Below the pieces are notes generated by a model. The model ran no database searches and was not told the origin of the DNA. It worked only from the letters and a program-made list of their open reading frames with translations. Made by a program: the position numbers and the translations under genes. DNA of 64,000 nucleotides. Source: Aquimarina mycalae (GTDB taxonomy: Bacteria; Bacteroidota; Bacteroidia; Flavobacteriales; Flavobacteriaceae). The DNA lies in contig NZ_JARYGY010000004.1 in assembly GCF_029906345.1 (NCBI RefSeq), positions 427,249 through 491,248 of the forward strand, read 5' to 3'. Shown here piece by piece: positions 45,926 to 54,616 of this stretch; position 1 is the stretch's first letter, and each line of letters begins with the position of its first letter.

Positions 45926-46124
45926 AAAGTATCTAGCCTTAACAGGAATTGCTTTTGAGATGGGAGCCATCATTTTTGTCTGTGCGTATATAGGTAAAAA
46001 ACTAGATGTGTATTATCAATTAGAAAAGAATTGGTGCACAATGGGTTTTGTCCTTTTTGGGGTTGCGTCTTCATTATATTTGGTTATCAAACAATTAGAT
46101 AGGATTAATAATTCTGGAAAATAG
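45891..46124 (+). CDS. AtpZ-family small membrane protein
   Basis: I choose the ATG at 45891, giving MDKNKDKGNQLRKYLALTGIAFEM; an earlier ATG at 45861 would add 10 residues of unlikely sequence. The 77-residue protein has two membrane helices (about 15-37 and 47-66) and GKKLDVYYQ between them, matching AtpZ/AtpI-type proteins. These are encoded at the head of many atp operons and help assemble the c-ring or carry divalent cations. It overlaps the bactofilin gene by 35 bases. Confidence 0.88.
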   Translation: MDKNKDKGNQLRKYLALTGIAFEMGAIIFVCAYIGKKLDVYYQLEKNWCTMGFVLFGVASSLYLVIKQLDRINNSGK

Positions 46125-46204
46125 GTTATTGTATTCGTCTATCTCTAAATAATTTTCTTCAGCTGTTATCAAAAACTTTTTATGATCAAAATCGAATTGG
46201 CCTA

Positions 46205-46582
46205 ATGGGTAAGAGTTTATTTCGCTTTTCAGTGATTTTTCTTTTGGTTTTACTATTGTGTTACTTCCTACATACTTGGACGATACAGTTCTTTTCTTTT
46301 AGTAGTAATTCCAGTATTCTTAACCTTTCATATGTTTTTAATGCTGTATATACGATATTGTTAATTATTGCAATTCTGATACTTAGAAGAAAATTTAAAG
46401 ATCAGATTGGCTTTATTTTTTTGGCAGGTAGTTTTATTAAACTTGGAGTTTTTGTAGGTATAACTAAGCTGAACGGTATTGAAATGGATAAAAGTGTTTT
46501 TCTGGATTTTTTTATTCCGTATGTGATTAGTTTGATTCTAGAGGTGTATTATATTTCTAAAATATTGAACTCTTCTAAATAG
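46205..46582 (+). CDS. four-helix DUF6168/AtpI-like membrane protein
   Basis: The 125-residue protein has four hydrophobic segments and few charged residues except at the ends. Size, position between atpZ and atpB and helix count resemble AtpI (UncI), the assembly factor of the c-ring, though sequence resemblance is weak. It is 81 bases downstream of atpZ and 122 bases ahead of atpB, where a promoter is seen. So atpZ and this gene may be transcribed both with bactofilin and ahead of the atp operon. Confidence 0.75.
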   Translation: MGKSLFRFSVIFLLVLLLCYFLHTWTIQFFSFSSNSSILNLSYVFNAVYTILLIIAILILRRKFKDQIGFIFLAGSFIKLGVFVGITKLNGIEMDKSVFLDFFIPYVISLILEVYYISKILNSSK

Positions 46583-46640
46583 CTGATTTACAACATTTTA
46601 TATATTTCAAAATTATATTAAACTTATTTACCTAAAATAG

Positions 46641-46671
46641 TTTAAGAATCTAACTTAATTATGTACATTTG
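46641..46671 (+). promoter_or_regulatory. Bacteroidota-type promoter for the atp operon
   Basis: TACATTTG at 46664-46671 is an exact TAnnTTTG -7 box. TTTA at 46641-46644 lies 19 bases upstream, close to the TTTG-like -33 consensus. It is 34 bases before the atpB start. Confidence 0.55.
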
Positions 46672-46704
46672 CACCGAAATTTAGGAACCGAAATCTGACC
46701 TAGA

Positions 46705-47781
46705 ATGCAAAAAATTAGTGTAGTTAGAATTTTTATGACTTTGGCCTTGATTCTCACTTCTTTGAATCTGGTAGCAAAAGATACTGATAAAGTAGAAAAA
46801 GAGGGAGCAGGAGATTTAAAGACTGAGATCAGCGAGTTTATTGATCATCACCTTCAGGATTCACACGATTTTACATTATTTTCTGATAAAGAAACTGGAA
46901 AGCATTATGGTTTTCCTTTACCTGTTATTCTTTGGGATGGTGGATTGAAAGTTTTTTCTTCTTCAAAATTTCATCACGGAGAAACAGTAGCAGAAGTTGA
47001 TGGTAATTACTACAAATTATACCACAGCAAGATATACAAAACAGATGCCGAAGGTACGATCAACTATGATGAAGATCATCACGCAACAAATACAAAACCA
47101 TTAAATTTTTCTATTACCAAAAATGTGGTAAGTATGATTTTAATTGGTTTATTAATGTTCTTTATGTTTAGTCGTCTTGCTAAATCATATAAAAAGAATA
47201 ATGGAATCCCAACAGGTCTTGGTCGTTTCCTTGAGCCGTTAGTGATTTTTGTAAGAGATGAGATTGCGATTCCTAATATAGGTGAAAAGAAGTATAAGAA
47301 ATATATGAGCTTTTTGCTTACGACATTTTTCTTTATTTGGCTATTAAACTTGTTAGGAATGACTCCACTAGGAGTTAATGTAACAGGAAACATTGCAGTA
47401 ACATTCGGGTTAGCGTTATTAACGTTCTTGATTACTAATTTCACAGCGAATAAAAATTATTGGGGACATATTTTCTGGATGCCAGGAGTACCTACATTTA
47501 TGAAAATAGTATTAGCACCTATTGAATTGTTAGGGGTGTTTATTAAGCCATTTTCATTAATGATTCGTTTATACGCAAATATGACCGCAGGTCATGTCGT
47601 ATTAATGAGCATTATAGGTATGATGTTCTTGTTTAAGAGTTGGATTGGAAGTCCATTATCATTTGGTTTATCATTTGCACTATCAATATTAGAATTATTG
47701 GTAGCAGCATTACAAGCATATATATTTACGATGTTGTCTGCACTTTATTTTGGTTCAGCCAATGAAGAGGCACATCACTAA
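46705..47781 (+). CDS. atpB: ATP synthase F0 subunit a with extended N-terminus
   Basis: The 358-residue protein is longer than the approximately 270 residues seen in E. coli. Residues 1-24 form a signal-like segment, and about 110 further residues rich in His, Asp and Lys come before the first conserved membrane helix (about 138-158). The core has LNLLGMTPLGVN near 215-226 and LMIRLYANMTAGH near 285-297 with the essential Arg288. Such N-terminal extensions occur in Bacteroidota and would sit in the periplasm. With atpE and atpF it forms the proton channel in the inner membrane. Confidence 0.95.
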   Translation: MQKISVVRIFMTLALILTSLNLVAKDTDKVEKEGAGDLKTEISEFIDHHLQDSHDFTLFSDKETGKHYGFPLPVILWDGGLKVFSSSKFHHGETVAEVDGNYYKLYHSKIYKTDAEGTINYDEDHHATNTKPLNFSITKNVVSMILIGLLMFFMFSRLAKSYKKNNGIPTGLGRFLEPLVIFVRDEIAIPNIGEKKYKKYMSFLLTTFFFIWLLNLLGMTPLGVNVTGNIAVTFGLALLTFLITNFTANKNYWGHIFWMPGVPTFMKIVLAPIELLGVFIKPFSLMIRLYANMTAGHVVLMSIIGMMFLFKSWIGSPLSFGLSFALSILELLVAALQAYIFTMLSALYFGSANEEAHH

Positions 47782-47814
47782 ACGATAATTGTTTAATTTT
47801 TTTAATTCTTTATT

Positions 47815-48006
47815 ATGGAAGGTTTAAATTACGTAGGAGCTGGTTTGATTGTTATTGGTGCTGGTTTAGGTATTGGTAGAATCGGTGGTCAAGCAATGGA
47901 AGCTATTGCTCGTCAACCAGAAGCTTCAGGAAAAATCCAAACTGCTATGCTTATTGCAGCAGCACTTATTGAAGGTATTGGATTTGCTGCCTTATTTGCA
48001 GCTTAA
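47815..48006 (+). CDS. atpE: ATP synthase F0 subunit c
   Basis: The 63-residue protein has two helices joined by an ARQPEAS polar loop (residues 32-38). The ion-binding carboxylate is Glu53 in helix 2, followed by Gly54 rather than Ser or Thr, so proton transport is more likely than sodium. It forms the rotor ring, which is needed in many copies. A 9-bp stem-loop follows at 48015-48045. Helix 1 carries a run of Gly-x-Gly repeats that packs the ring. Confidence 0.95.
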   Translation: MEGLNYVGAGLIVIGAGLGIGRIGGQAMEAIARQPEASGKIQTAMLIAAALIEGIGFAALFAA

Positions 48007-48014
48007 TGTACAGG

Positions 48015-48045
48015 CAATAGCTGTAACGGTTGGTTGCAGCTATTG
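48015..48045 (+). other. intercistronic stem-loop between atpE and atpF
   Basis: CAATAGCTG at 48015-48023 pairs with CAGCTATTG at 48037-48045 around 13 bases. It is followed by TTTATTTT, not a full T run. As a 3'-end structure it could protect atpE mRNA and raise c-subunit synthesis. Confidence 0.6.
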
Positions 48046-48088
48046 TTTATTTTGAAATTAAACATTAAAGAAAACAACATAATTAGTT

Positions 48089-48589
48089 ATGGATAAGTTA
48101 ATAAATGATTTTTCATTTGGTCTGTTTTTTTGGCAGATACTTTTGTTTGTAGGATTACTATTGTTATTAAGAAAATTTGCTTGGAAGCCTATTCTTGAAG
48201 CAGTTAATAACCGTGAAGAAGGAATCAAAAATGCATTAGAATCTGCAGAAGCTGCAAGAAAAGAAATGCAAAACCTACAAGCTGATAATGAGCGTATCTT
48301 AAATGAAGCTCGTGCAGAACGAGATGGAATGCTGAAAGAAGCAAGACAGCTTAAAGAGAATATGATTGCAGATGCTAAAACGGAAGCTCAGACAGAAGCT
48401 GATAAAATTGTTGCACAAGCACAAGCTACTATAGAACGTGAGAAGAAAGCTGCGATTGCTGATCTTAAAAGTCAGGTAGCGGGTCTTTCTGTAGAGATCG
48501 CTGAAAAAGTTGTAAGAAAAGAATTAGCTGACAAAGACAAGCAACTAGCATTGGTTGAGTCTATGTTAGGAGATGTTACTTTAAACTAA
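48089..48589 (+). CDS. atpF: ATP synthase F0 subunit b
   Basis: The 166-residue protein has one N-terminal membrane helix (about residues 9-28) and a long charged coiled-coil (about 35-150), rich in Ala, Glu and Lys, typical of the peripheral stalk. KFAWKPILEAVNNREEGIKNALESAE (in part, residues about 30-55) is the common b-subunit start of the stalk. It dimerises and links the F1 head to subunit a. It starts 43 bases after the atpE-atpF stem-loop. Confidence 0.95.
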   Translation: MDKLINDFSFGLFFWQILLFVGLLLLLRKFAWKPILEAVNNREEGIKNALESAEAARKEMQNLQADNERILNEARAERDGMLKEARQLKENMIADAKTEAQTEADKIVAQAQATIEREKKAAIADLKSQVAGLSVEIAEKVVRKELADKDKQLALVESMLGDVTLN

Positions 48590-48596
48590 TCATAAG

Positions 48597-49124
48597 ATGA
48601 GTAGAGCAGCAATACGTTATGCTAAGGCAATTTTGAGTTTAGCTCAAGATAAAAAAGCCACTGAGGATGTTCAGAAAGATATGCAGAGTATTATCGCTAC
48701 TGTAGAGAGTAGTGCTGAGTTAAAAATGCTGTTGAATAGTCCTTTAATCAAAAGTGAGGTAAAGCTAGCTTCTTTGCGTGAGATATTCAAAAATACTGGA
48801 GATCTCACTCAAAAACTTTTTGATACATTAATTACAAACAAAAGAGTGGATTTGTTAGCAGATGTGGCGAATCAATACATTATTTTGTTTGATCAATTAC
48901 ATAATACTCAAGTAGCTACCGTTACTACTGCAGTTCCAATCGATAAAGCTTTAAGTACTAAAGTGCTAGCTAAGGTAAAGGAACTAACAGGAAACGAAGC
49001 TACTATAGAAAACATCGTTGATGAGAATATCATTGGCGGGTTTATTCTTAGAGTAGGAGATTTGCAGTATAATGCAAGTATAGCTAATAAGCTAACAAGT
49101 TTAAAAAGAGAGTTGAGTAATTAA
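48597..49124 (+). CDS. atpH: ATP synthase F1 subunit delta
   Basis: The 175-residue protein is the OSCP/delta subunit that joins the stalk to the alpha subunits. RAAIRYAKAILSLAQDKKA (residues 3-21) is the usual N-terminal helix, and LLNSPLIKSEVKLASLREIF near 40-59 and the C-terminal FILRVGDLQYNASIANKL near 152-169 are family-typical. It lies 7 bases after atpF. A small hairpin (49161-49180) is in the 74-base spacer to atpA. Confidence 0.94.
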   Translation: MSRAAIRYAKAILSLAQDKKATEDVQKDMQSIIATVESSAELKMLLNSPLIKSEVKLASLREIFKNTGDLTQKLFDTLITNKRVDLLADVANQYIILFDQLHNTQVATVTTAVPIDKALSTKVLAKVKELTGNEATIENIVDENIIGGFILRVGDLQYNASIANKLTSLKRELSN

Positions 49125-49160
49125 TAAATTACTTCAATTATATAAATTTAATAATAAGAG

Positions 49161-49180
49161 AATGAGTATCAGAGCTCATT
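49161..49180 (+). other. small stem-loop between atpH and atpA
   Basis: AATGAGT at 49161-49167 pairs with GCTCATT at 49174-49180 (one G-T pair) around 6 bases, with TTT following. It resembles a weak terminator or attenuator, 18 bases before the atpA start. Confidence 0.45.
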
Positions 49181-49198
49181 TTTACAAACTATTATAAA

Positions 49199-50776
49199 AT
49201 GGCAGAAGTGAATCCTGCTGAAGTATCAGCAATATTAAAACAACAATTATCTGGATTTGAAGCTACAGCTTCACTAGAAGAAGTAGGTACAGTATTACAG
49301 GTTGGTGATGGTATCGCCAGAGTATACGGATTGTCTAACGCTCAATATGGAGAATTAGTAGAATTCGAATCTGGACTAGAAGGAATTGTACTGAATCTTG
49401 AAGAAGATAATGTTGGGGTAGTACTTTTAGGTTCTTCAACTGAAGTAAAAGAAGGTGTAACTGTAAAACGTACACAAAGAATTGCTTCTATCAATGTTGG
49501 AGAAGGAATTGTAGGTCGTGTAGTGGATACTTTAGGTAACCCTATCGATGGTAAAGGTGCGATCGAAGGTGAAACTTTCGAAATGCCATTAGAGCGTAAA
49601 GCTCCTGGTGTTGTTTTCCGTCAACCGGTAAACGAACCATTACAAACAGGGATTAAATCAATTGATGCGATGGTACCAATCGGTAGAGGACAACGTGAGT
49701 TGGTAATCGGTGACCGTCAAACTGGTAAAACTACCGTATGTATTGATACAATCCTTAATCAAAAAGAATTTTATGATGCTGGTGAACCAGTATACTGTAT
49801 CTATGTTGCTATCGGACAGAAAGCATCTACAGTAGCAGGTATTGCTAAGGTATTAGAAGATAAAGGAGCACTTGCATATACTACGATTGTAGCAGCTAAT
49901 GCTTCTGACCCTGCACCAATGCAGGTATATGCTCCATTTGCAGGTGCTGCAATTGGTGAGTATTTCCGTGATACAGGTCGTCCTGCTTTAATTATCTATG
50001 ATGATTTGTCAAAACAAGCAGTAGCATATCGTGAGGTATCATTGTTATTACGTCGTCCACCAGGTCGTGAAGCATATCCTGGAGATGTATTCTATCTTCA
50101 CTCTAGATTATTAGAGCGTGCAGCAAAAGTAATTGCTGATGATAGTATTGCAAAAGACATGAATGACCTTCCTGATTCTTTAAAAGATAAAGTAAAAGGT
50201 GGTGGATCATTGACTGCATTACCAATTATTGAAACACAAGCAGGTGATGTATCTGCATATATCCCTACCAATGTAATCTCTATTACTGATGGTCAGATAT
50301 TCTTAACTTCAGACTTATTTAACTCGGGTGTTCGTCCAGCAATTAACGTAGGTATTTCGGTATCTCGTGTAGGTGGATCTGCTCAGATCAAATCAATGAA
50401 GAAAGTTGCAGGTACTTTAAAACTGGATCAAGCACAGTTCCGTGAACTAGAAGCATTTGCTAAGTTTGGTTCTGACCTTGATGCAGCTACCTTAAATGTA
50501 ATTGAGAAAGGTAAGCGTAACGTGGAAATCTTAAAGCAAGCGCAAAATGATCCTTATACTGTAGAAGATCAGATTGCGATCATTTATGCTGGATCTAAGA
50601 ACTTATTAAGAGATGTTCCAGTAAATAAAATAAAAGAATTCGAAAGTGACTTTATCGAGTACCTTAATGCAAAGCATAGAGATACATTAGACACTTTAAA
50701 GGCTGGAAAATTAACAGACGAGGTAACGGATGTGTTGCTTTCGGCTTGTAAAGAGATTTCAGCAAAATATAAGTAA
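49199..50776 (+). CDS. atpA: ATP synthase F1 subunit alpha
   Basis: The 525-residue protein is a normal alpha subunit. GDRQTGKT at residues 171-178 is the P-loop, [25 protein letters not shown] near 257-281 is the Walker B region, and [25 protein letters not shown] near 340-364 includes the region that contacts the nucleotide. The C-terminal helical domain is complete. It pairs with the beta subunit, whose gene (atpD) is not in this window. A 10-bp stem-loop follows at 50784. Confidence 0.97.
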   Translation: MAEVNPAEVSAILKQQLSGFEATASLEEVGTVLQVGDGIARVYGLSNAQYGELVEFESGLEGIVLNLEEDNVGVVLLGSSTEVKEGVTVKRTQRIASINVGEGIVGRVVDTLGNPIDGKGAIEGETFEMPLERKAPGVVFRQPVNEPLQTGIKSIDAMVPIGRGQRELVIGDRQTGKTTVCIDTILNQKEFYDAGEPVYCIYVAIGQKASTVAGIAKVLEDKGALAYTTIVAANASDPAPMQVYAPFAGAAIGEYFRDTGRPALIIYDDLSKQAVAYREVSLLLRRPPGREAYPGDVFYLHSRLLERAAKVIADDSIAKDMNDLPDSLKDKVKGGGSLTALPIIETQAGDVSAYIPTNVISITDGQIFLTSDLFNSGVRPAINVGISVSRVGGSAQIKSMKKVAGTLKLDQAQFRELEAFAKFGSDLDAATLNVIEKGKRNVEILKQAQNDPYTVEDQIAIIYAGSKNLLRDVPVNKIKEFESDFIEYLNAKHRDTLDTLKAGKLTDEVTDVLLSACKEISAKYK

Positions 50777-50783
50777 TATTGAG

Positions 50784-50821
50784 TACAGCGTATGAAGATC
50801 TTAGAGTTTTGATACGCTGTA
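50784..50821 (+). other. intercistronic stem-loop between atpA and atpG
   Basis: TACAGCGTAT at 50784-50793 pairs with ATACGCTGTA at 50812-50821 around 18 bases. TTTC follows, so it is not a proper terminator. It may set mRNA stability or the relative levels of alpha and gamma. Confidence 0.6.
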
Positions 50822-50904
50822 TTTCACAAAAGTTATAATATTAGAAAGGTGTTGTTTTTAGGAAGTATTAATTACTAACTATTCAATACTCAATACTAAG
50901 AAAG

Positions 50905-51765
50905 ATGGCAAATTTAAAAGAATTACGTAGTAGAATTACCTCTGTATCCTCAACGATGCAAATTACCAGTGCCATGAAAATGGTATCGGCTGCAAAGTTG
51001 AACAAAGCTCAGATGGCAATTACTGCGATGCGTCCTTATGCGGATAAGCTTACCGAATTGTTACAGAGTTTAAGCGCCTCTCTTGAAGGAGATAGTGCAA
51101 GCTCATATTCAGAACAGCGCGAAGTAAATAAGGTATTGGTTGTGGCAATTGCTTCTAATCGTGGTTTGGCAGGTGCTTTTAATTCTAATATTGTCAAAGC
51201 TTCCAGAGAATTGTATGAAAATGTATATGCTGGCAAGCAGGTAGATTTTGTTACCATTGGTAAAAAAGTAAATGATATAGTATCAAAGACACATACAATT
51301 GTTGCCAACAAAAGTGAGGTGTTTGATGACCTTACGTTTGCAAATGTGGCGACTATTGCAGAAGAGTTAATGGAGCATTTTACTGCTGGTTCTTATGATA
51401 AGATTGTTGTAGTTTATAATAAGTTTAAAAACGCAGCTACTCAAGTAGTGACAACAGAGCAGTTTTTACCAATTAAACCTGTAGAAGGTGATACAAATGT
51501 TAATTTAGATTACATTTTTGAGCCGTCTAAAGAAGAAATTGTAGAGCAATTGATTCCTAAGTCACTTAAGACACAATTATATAAGGCAATTCGTGATTCT
51601 TTTGCATCAGAGCATGGAGCACGTATGACTGCGATGCATAAGGCAACTGATAATGCAACAGAACTTAGAGACGCACTTAAATTATCTTATAACAAAGCAA
51701 GACAAGCTTCTATTACTAACGAAATCCTTGAGATTGTTGGTGGTGCAGAAGCGCTAAATAACTAA
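50905..51765 (+). CDS. atpG: ATP synthase F1 subunit gamma
   Basis: The 286-residue protein is the central rotor shaft. The N-terminal LKELRSRITSVSSTMQITSAMKMVSAAKL is split by known conserved positions (residues 4-32), and the C-terminal ALKLSYNKARQASITNEILEIVGGAEAL near 257-284 is the other half of its coiled coil. It ends the operon; a terminator follows at 51788. Neither the beta nor the epsilon gene is adjacent, as in other flavobacteria. Confidence 0.97.
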   Translation: MANLKELRSRITSVSSTMQITSAMKMVSAAKLNKAQMAITAMRPYADKLTELLQSLSASLEGDSASSYSEQREVNKVLVVAIASNRGLAGAFNSNIVKASRELYENVYAGKQVDFVTIGKKVNDIVSKTHTIVANKSEVFDDLTFANVATIAEELMEHFTAGSYDKIVVVYNKFKNAATQVVTTEQFLPIKPVEGDTNVNLDYIFEPSKEEIVEQLIPKSLKTQLYKAIRDSFASEHGARMTAMHKATDNATELRDALKLSYNKARQASITNEILEIVGGAEALNN

Positions 51766-51787
51766 GGTTATTTTTAATCTATATTAG

Positions 51788-51822
51788 AACCTCATACATC
51801 ATTTGTATGAGGTTTTTTGTTT
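51788..51822 (+). terminator. rho-independent terminator after atpG
   Basis: AACCTCATACA at 51788-51798 pairs with TGTATGAGGTT at 51804-51814 around a 5-base loop, and a T run follows. It closes the atp operon. Confidence 0.92.
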
Positions 51823-51872
51823 TTGTGACAAAGCCTACATCCATTTTTTTTATCTTTAAAGGAAAAAGAAAA

Positions 51873-52523
51873 ATGAAAACAATCAAACTTTTCGCATTGT
51901 TATTGCTGGTAACAATTACGTTTAATGCTCAAGAATCTGAGAATTTATATGAATCAGGTGATATTAAATTAGGTATTGCGGCATTACCGCTTTTAGACTT
52001 AGGTAACGGATATAGTGGTATTGCAGCCAAACCAAGTATTTCGTTTTATATTTCGGAGCGATTCGCAATTAGTACGGCAGCTTTTGCGCTTTTTCCGCAG
52101 GACATCGAACAAGATAATGGTCGAGATGCAGAAGTACAGGCATATGGATTTATTCCATCCTGGAGATTACATGCAATTAATAGCGGTAAATTTAGTTTCT
52201 ATTTAGAGTCTGGTTTGGGAATTGGAGCTATACGATACAAAGCGAATGATCCTGCTGATATTGCAATTGAAGATAATAGTGGAGGAATATTATTATTATC
52301 AGCTGGTGCAGGAATTAATTATAAATTTGCTAAGTGTATAGAATTAGAATTTGGAGTTCCTTATATGTATGGATTAAACATTACCAATGCAGAAGATACT
52401 AAGTTGTTTTCTGGGGTTGCATTTAACCTTGGTATGAATCTTGTCTTCAATACTAGAGATATTAAGAAAATAAAGAAAAAACATCAAGAACGATTAAAGA
52501 AAAAATGGGAAGACAAAGAATAA
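51873..52523 (+). CDS. outer-membrane beta-barrel protein
   Basis: I use the ATG at 51873, preceded by AAAGGAAAAAG, because MKTIKLFALLLLVTITFNAQ is a clear signal peptide; an earlier ATG at 51807 falls in the atpG terminator. The mature part of 196 residues alternates hydrophobic and polar residues, with aromatic strand ends and Gly-rich turns, as in small OmpW/OprF-like barrels. A basic tail (KKIKKKHQERLKKKWEDKE) ends it and is unusual for a barrel. Its function is unknown. The next gene starts 19 bases before its stop. Confidence 0.75.
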   Translation: MKTIKLFALLLLVTITFNAQESENLYESGDIKLGIAALPLLDLGNGYSGIAAKPSISFYISERFAISTAAFALFPQDIEQDNGRDAEVQAYGFIPSWRLHAINSGKFSFYLESGLGIGAIRYKANDPADIAIEDNSGGILLLSAGAGINYKFAKCIELEFGVPYMYGLNITNAEDTKLFSGVAFNLGMNLVFNTRDIKKIKKKHQERLKKKWEDKE

Positions 52524-53029
52524 ATATAAAATCAATTATCACAAAAATAGGTGTTGTGGGTCTATTGACAATGTTTACACAATGCGCAACTAGTCAAAAG
52601 ATGGATGAAACAGCACCAGTAACGTTTAATTCACCATATTATCAGATATCCATGTCTGGTATAGAAGGTGGTGGCTATGGTTTCATAGTATATCTTCCTG
52701 TAAAAGAACCCTCTGATGTAGTTTTAGAGGAAGCTTATTTTAAAGGCAAAAAACTTAAGTTAGAACGTAAAAAAAATGAAGCGGTATATGTTGGTCGTTA
52801 TACGGACCCTAAGTCGTTAAAGGTTAGAAATGGAGACCTTATTATGAGTGGTAACCGTAACGACGAACTTAAGAATGAAGCTCCAGTAATTGAAGAAAGC
52901 ATACCATTTCAGCTAAAAGAAGGTGAATGTATTATAGGTTATGTTAAAGATGGAAATAAGGGATATTTTAAACTTGATAAACTACCAGAGAAAGAATTGA
53001 AAGGGTATCCAATGCAGATCAGACAATAA
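52505..53029 (+). CDS. hypothetical lipoprotein
   Basis: The 174-residue protein has a lipoprotein signal: a hydrophobic segment (about residues 13-24) ends in MFTQC with Cys27, followed by ATSQK. The rest is soluble and beta-rich with several charged loops (GKKLKLERKKNEAVYVGRYTD in part). I do not recognise the family. It overlaps the end of the beta-barrel gene by 19 bases and may be co-translated with it. The product is likely attached to the inner leaflet of the outer membrane. Confidence 0.75.
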   Translation: MGRQRINIKSIITKIGVVGLLTMFTQCATSQKMDETAPVTFNSPYYQISMSGIEGGGYGFIVYLPVKEPSDVVLEEAYFKGKKLKLERKKNEAVYVGRYTDPKSLKVRNGDLIMSGNRNDELKNEAPVIEESIPFQLKEGECIIGYVKDGNKGYFKLDKLPEKELKGYPMQIRQ

Positions 53030-53064
53030 AAGTTGTATTTTTAGGCCCGTAATTTAGATGCCAG

Positions 53065-54519
53065 TTGGGAATTTTTCAAAAACTATTTAAGCAGACTTTT
53101 ATTTATGGGTTGGCAACAGTGCTACCACGCATGTTGTCATTTCTTTTGGTGATTGTTCACACCAAATATCTTGAAGGTCCTATATCATATGGTAGAGTTA
53201 CAATTTTATTTTCGTGGATCATAGTATTCAATGTGCTATTAGCATATGGGATGGAAACCTCTTTTTTCAGATTTTTAAATTCTGATAAGTTTAAAAATAA
53301 GGTAACCAGTACATCCGCGATTTCTATTGTGTTTTCTACATTATTGTTTTTAGGAATAGCATTTCTTTTTAGAGATTTGATTGCTTCTTTTTTAAATATA
53401 GAAAAAGAGTTTTTAACCTATGTTATTTCAATTCTTGCACTGGATGCTTTAGTGATTATTCCGTTTGCTAATTTAAGAGCACAAGAAAGACCTATAAGAT
53501 ATTCAATTATTAAAATTATTAATGTTGTAATTTATGCGACACTTAATATCTTCTTTTTAATATTTTTAGGAAAATGGTCGGAGAATATAGAGTGGCTTCA
53601 GAGTATTTACAAAGATGATTTTCAGGTCCAATATATTTTTATTGCCAATGCCATTGCGAGTGGAGTAACACTTGCGCTAATGTTACCTTTTTACTTTAAA
53701 ATAAAATATCAGTTTGATAAAGCACTATGGAGAAAAATGATGTTGTATGGAACTCCCATTTTGATCTCAGGCTTAGCATTTGCAATTAATGAACATTTTG
53801 ACAAAATTCTTTTAGAATGGATGTTAGAAGAAGAAAAAGGATTGTTTGATTCGGGAGCATATTCTGCGTGTTATAAACTTGCGTTGTTTATGACGTTGTT
53901 TGCTACAGCATTCCGTATGGGGATTGAACCATTCTTTTTTAGCCATGCTAAAGATAAAAATGCTCCCAAAACATATGCAGTTATTACTAAGTACTTTGTT
54001 ATTTTCGGATCATTTATTCTGATTGTGGTTATTACATTTTCAGATCTGTTAAAAGAATTTATGATTAAGAAACCAGAATACTGGGAAGCCATGATTGTGG
54101 TACCAATTATTTTGTTAGCAAACTTCTGCTTAGGGATCTATCATAATCTTTCTGTTTGGTATAAAGTGACGGATAAAACGAAGTTTGGAGCATATATTTC
54201 GGTACTAGGAGGAATCATAACATTGCTTCTTAATTTTCTTTTGATCCCTAAATACACCTATGTAGGATCAGCAATCGCTACCTTAGGAGCTTATGGAACA
54301 ATGATGATATTGTCATGGTATTTGGGTAGAAAGTATTACCCAATTCCTTACGACCTTAAAAAGATAGGGCTATATATGATACTATCTATTACCTTTTCAA
54401 TCATTTCATTTTACATATTTGATAGTAATTATATGATTTCTATCCCTTTATTACTAGGGTTTTTAGTAATTTTGTATGCCTTAGAAAAAAGGGAATTAAA
54501 ACAGATTTTAAAACAATAA
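53065..54519 (+). CDS. lipopolysaccharide/polysaccharide flippase-like protein (MOP superfamily)
   Basis: The 484-residue protein has about fourteen membrane helices and starts with TTG. The N-terminal FKQTFIYGLATVLPRMLSFLLVIVHT is typical of the flavobacterial Wzx-like flippases found beside dut. It would move a lipid-linked oligosaccharide across the inner membrane; the cargo is unknown. It lies outside the polysaccharide locus of region 1, so it may serve another glycan. After its stop comes a 12-bp inverted repeat in the spacer to dut. Confidence 0.85.
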   Translation: MGIFQKLFKQTFIYGLATVLPRMLSFLLVIVHTKYLEGPISYGRVTILFSWIIVFNVLLAYGMETSFFRFLNSDKFKNKVTSTSAISIVFSTLLFLGIAFLFRDLIASFLNIEKEFLTYVISILALDALVIIPFANLRAQERPIRYSIIKIINVVIYATLNIFFLIFLGKWSENIEWLQSIYKDDFQVQYIFIANAIASGVTLALMLPFYFKIKYQFDKALWRKMMLYGTPILISGLAFAINEHFDKILLEWMLEEEKGLFDSGAYSACYKLALFMTLFATAFRMGIEPFFFSHAKDKNAPKTYAVITKYFVIFGSFILIVVITFSDLLKEFMIKKPEYWEAMIVVPIILLANFCLGIYHNLSVWYKVTDKTKFGAYISVLGGIITLLLNFLLIPKYTYVGSAIATLGAYGTMMILSWYLGRKYYPIPYDLKKIGLYMILSITFSIISFYIFDSNYMISIPLLLGFLVILYALEKRELKQILKQ

Positions 54520-54533
54520 TTTTCTGTCTCCTT

Positions 54534-54589
54534 GAGCGGAGTCGAGAGATAGTATTTCGTTTATAATACAATTAATTTCGACTCCGTTC
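54534..54589. repeat. inverted repeat with the GAGCGGAGTCGA word
   Basis: GAGCGGAGTCGA at 54534-54545 pairs with TCGACTCCGTTC at 54578-54589, one wobble in 12 pairs and 32 bases between. Words of this kind are frequent in intergenic DNA of Flavobacteriaceae. It might be a small mobile or REP-like element, or an mRNA 3'-end structure. Confidence 0.5.
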
Positions 54590-54616
54590 CATTTGATAGT
54601 GATTTACACAAATAAT

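Noticed and set aside
51807..51872. Upstream in-frame ATG extending the beta-barrel protein
   Set aside because: It falls inside the atpG terminator, and the extension would bury the signal peptide.
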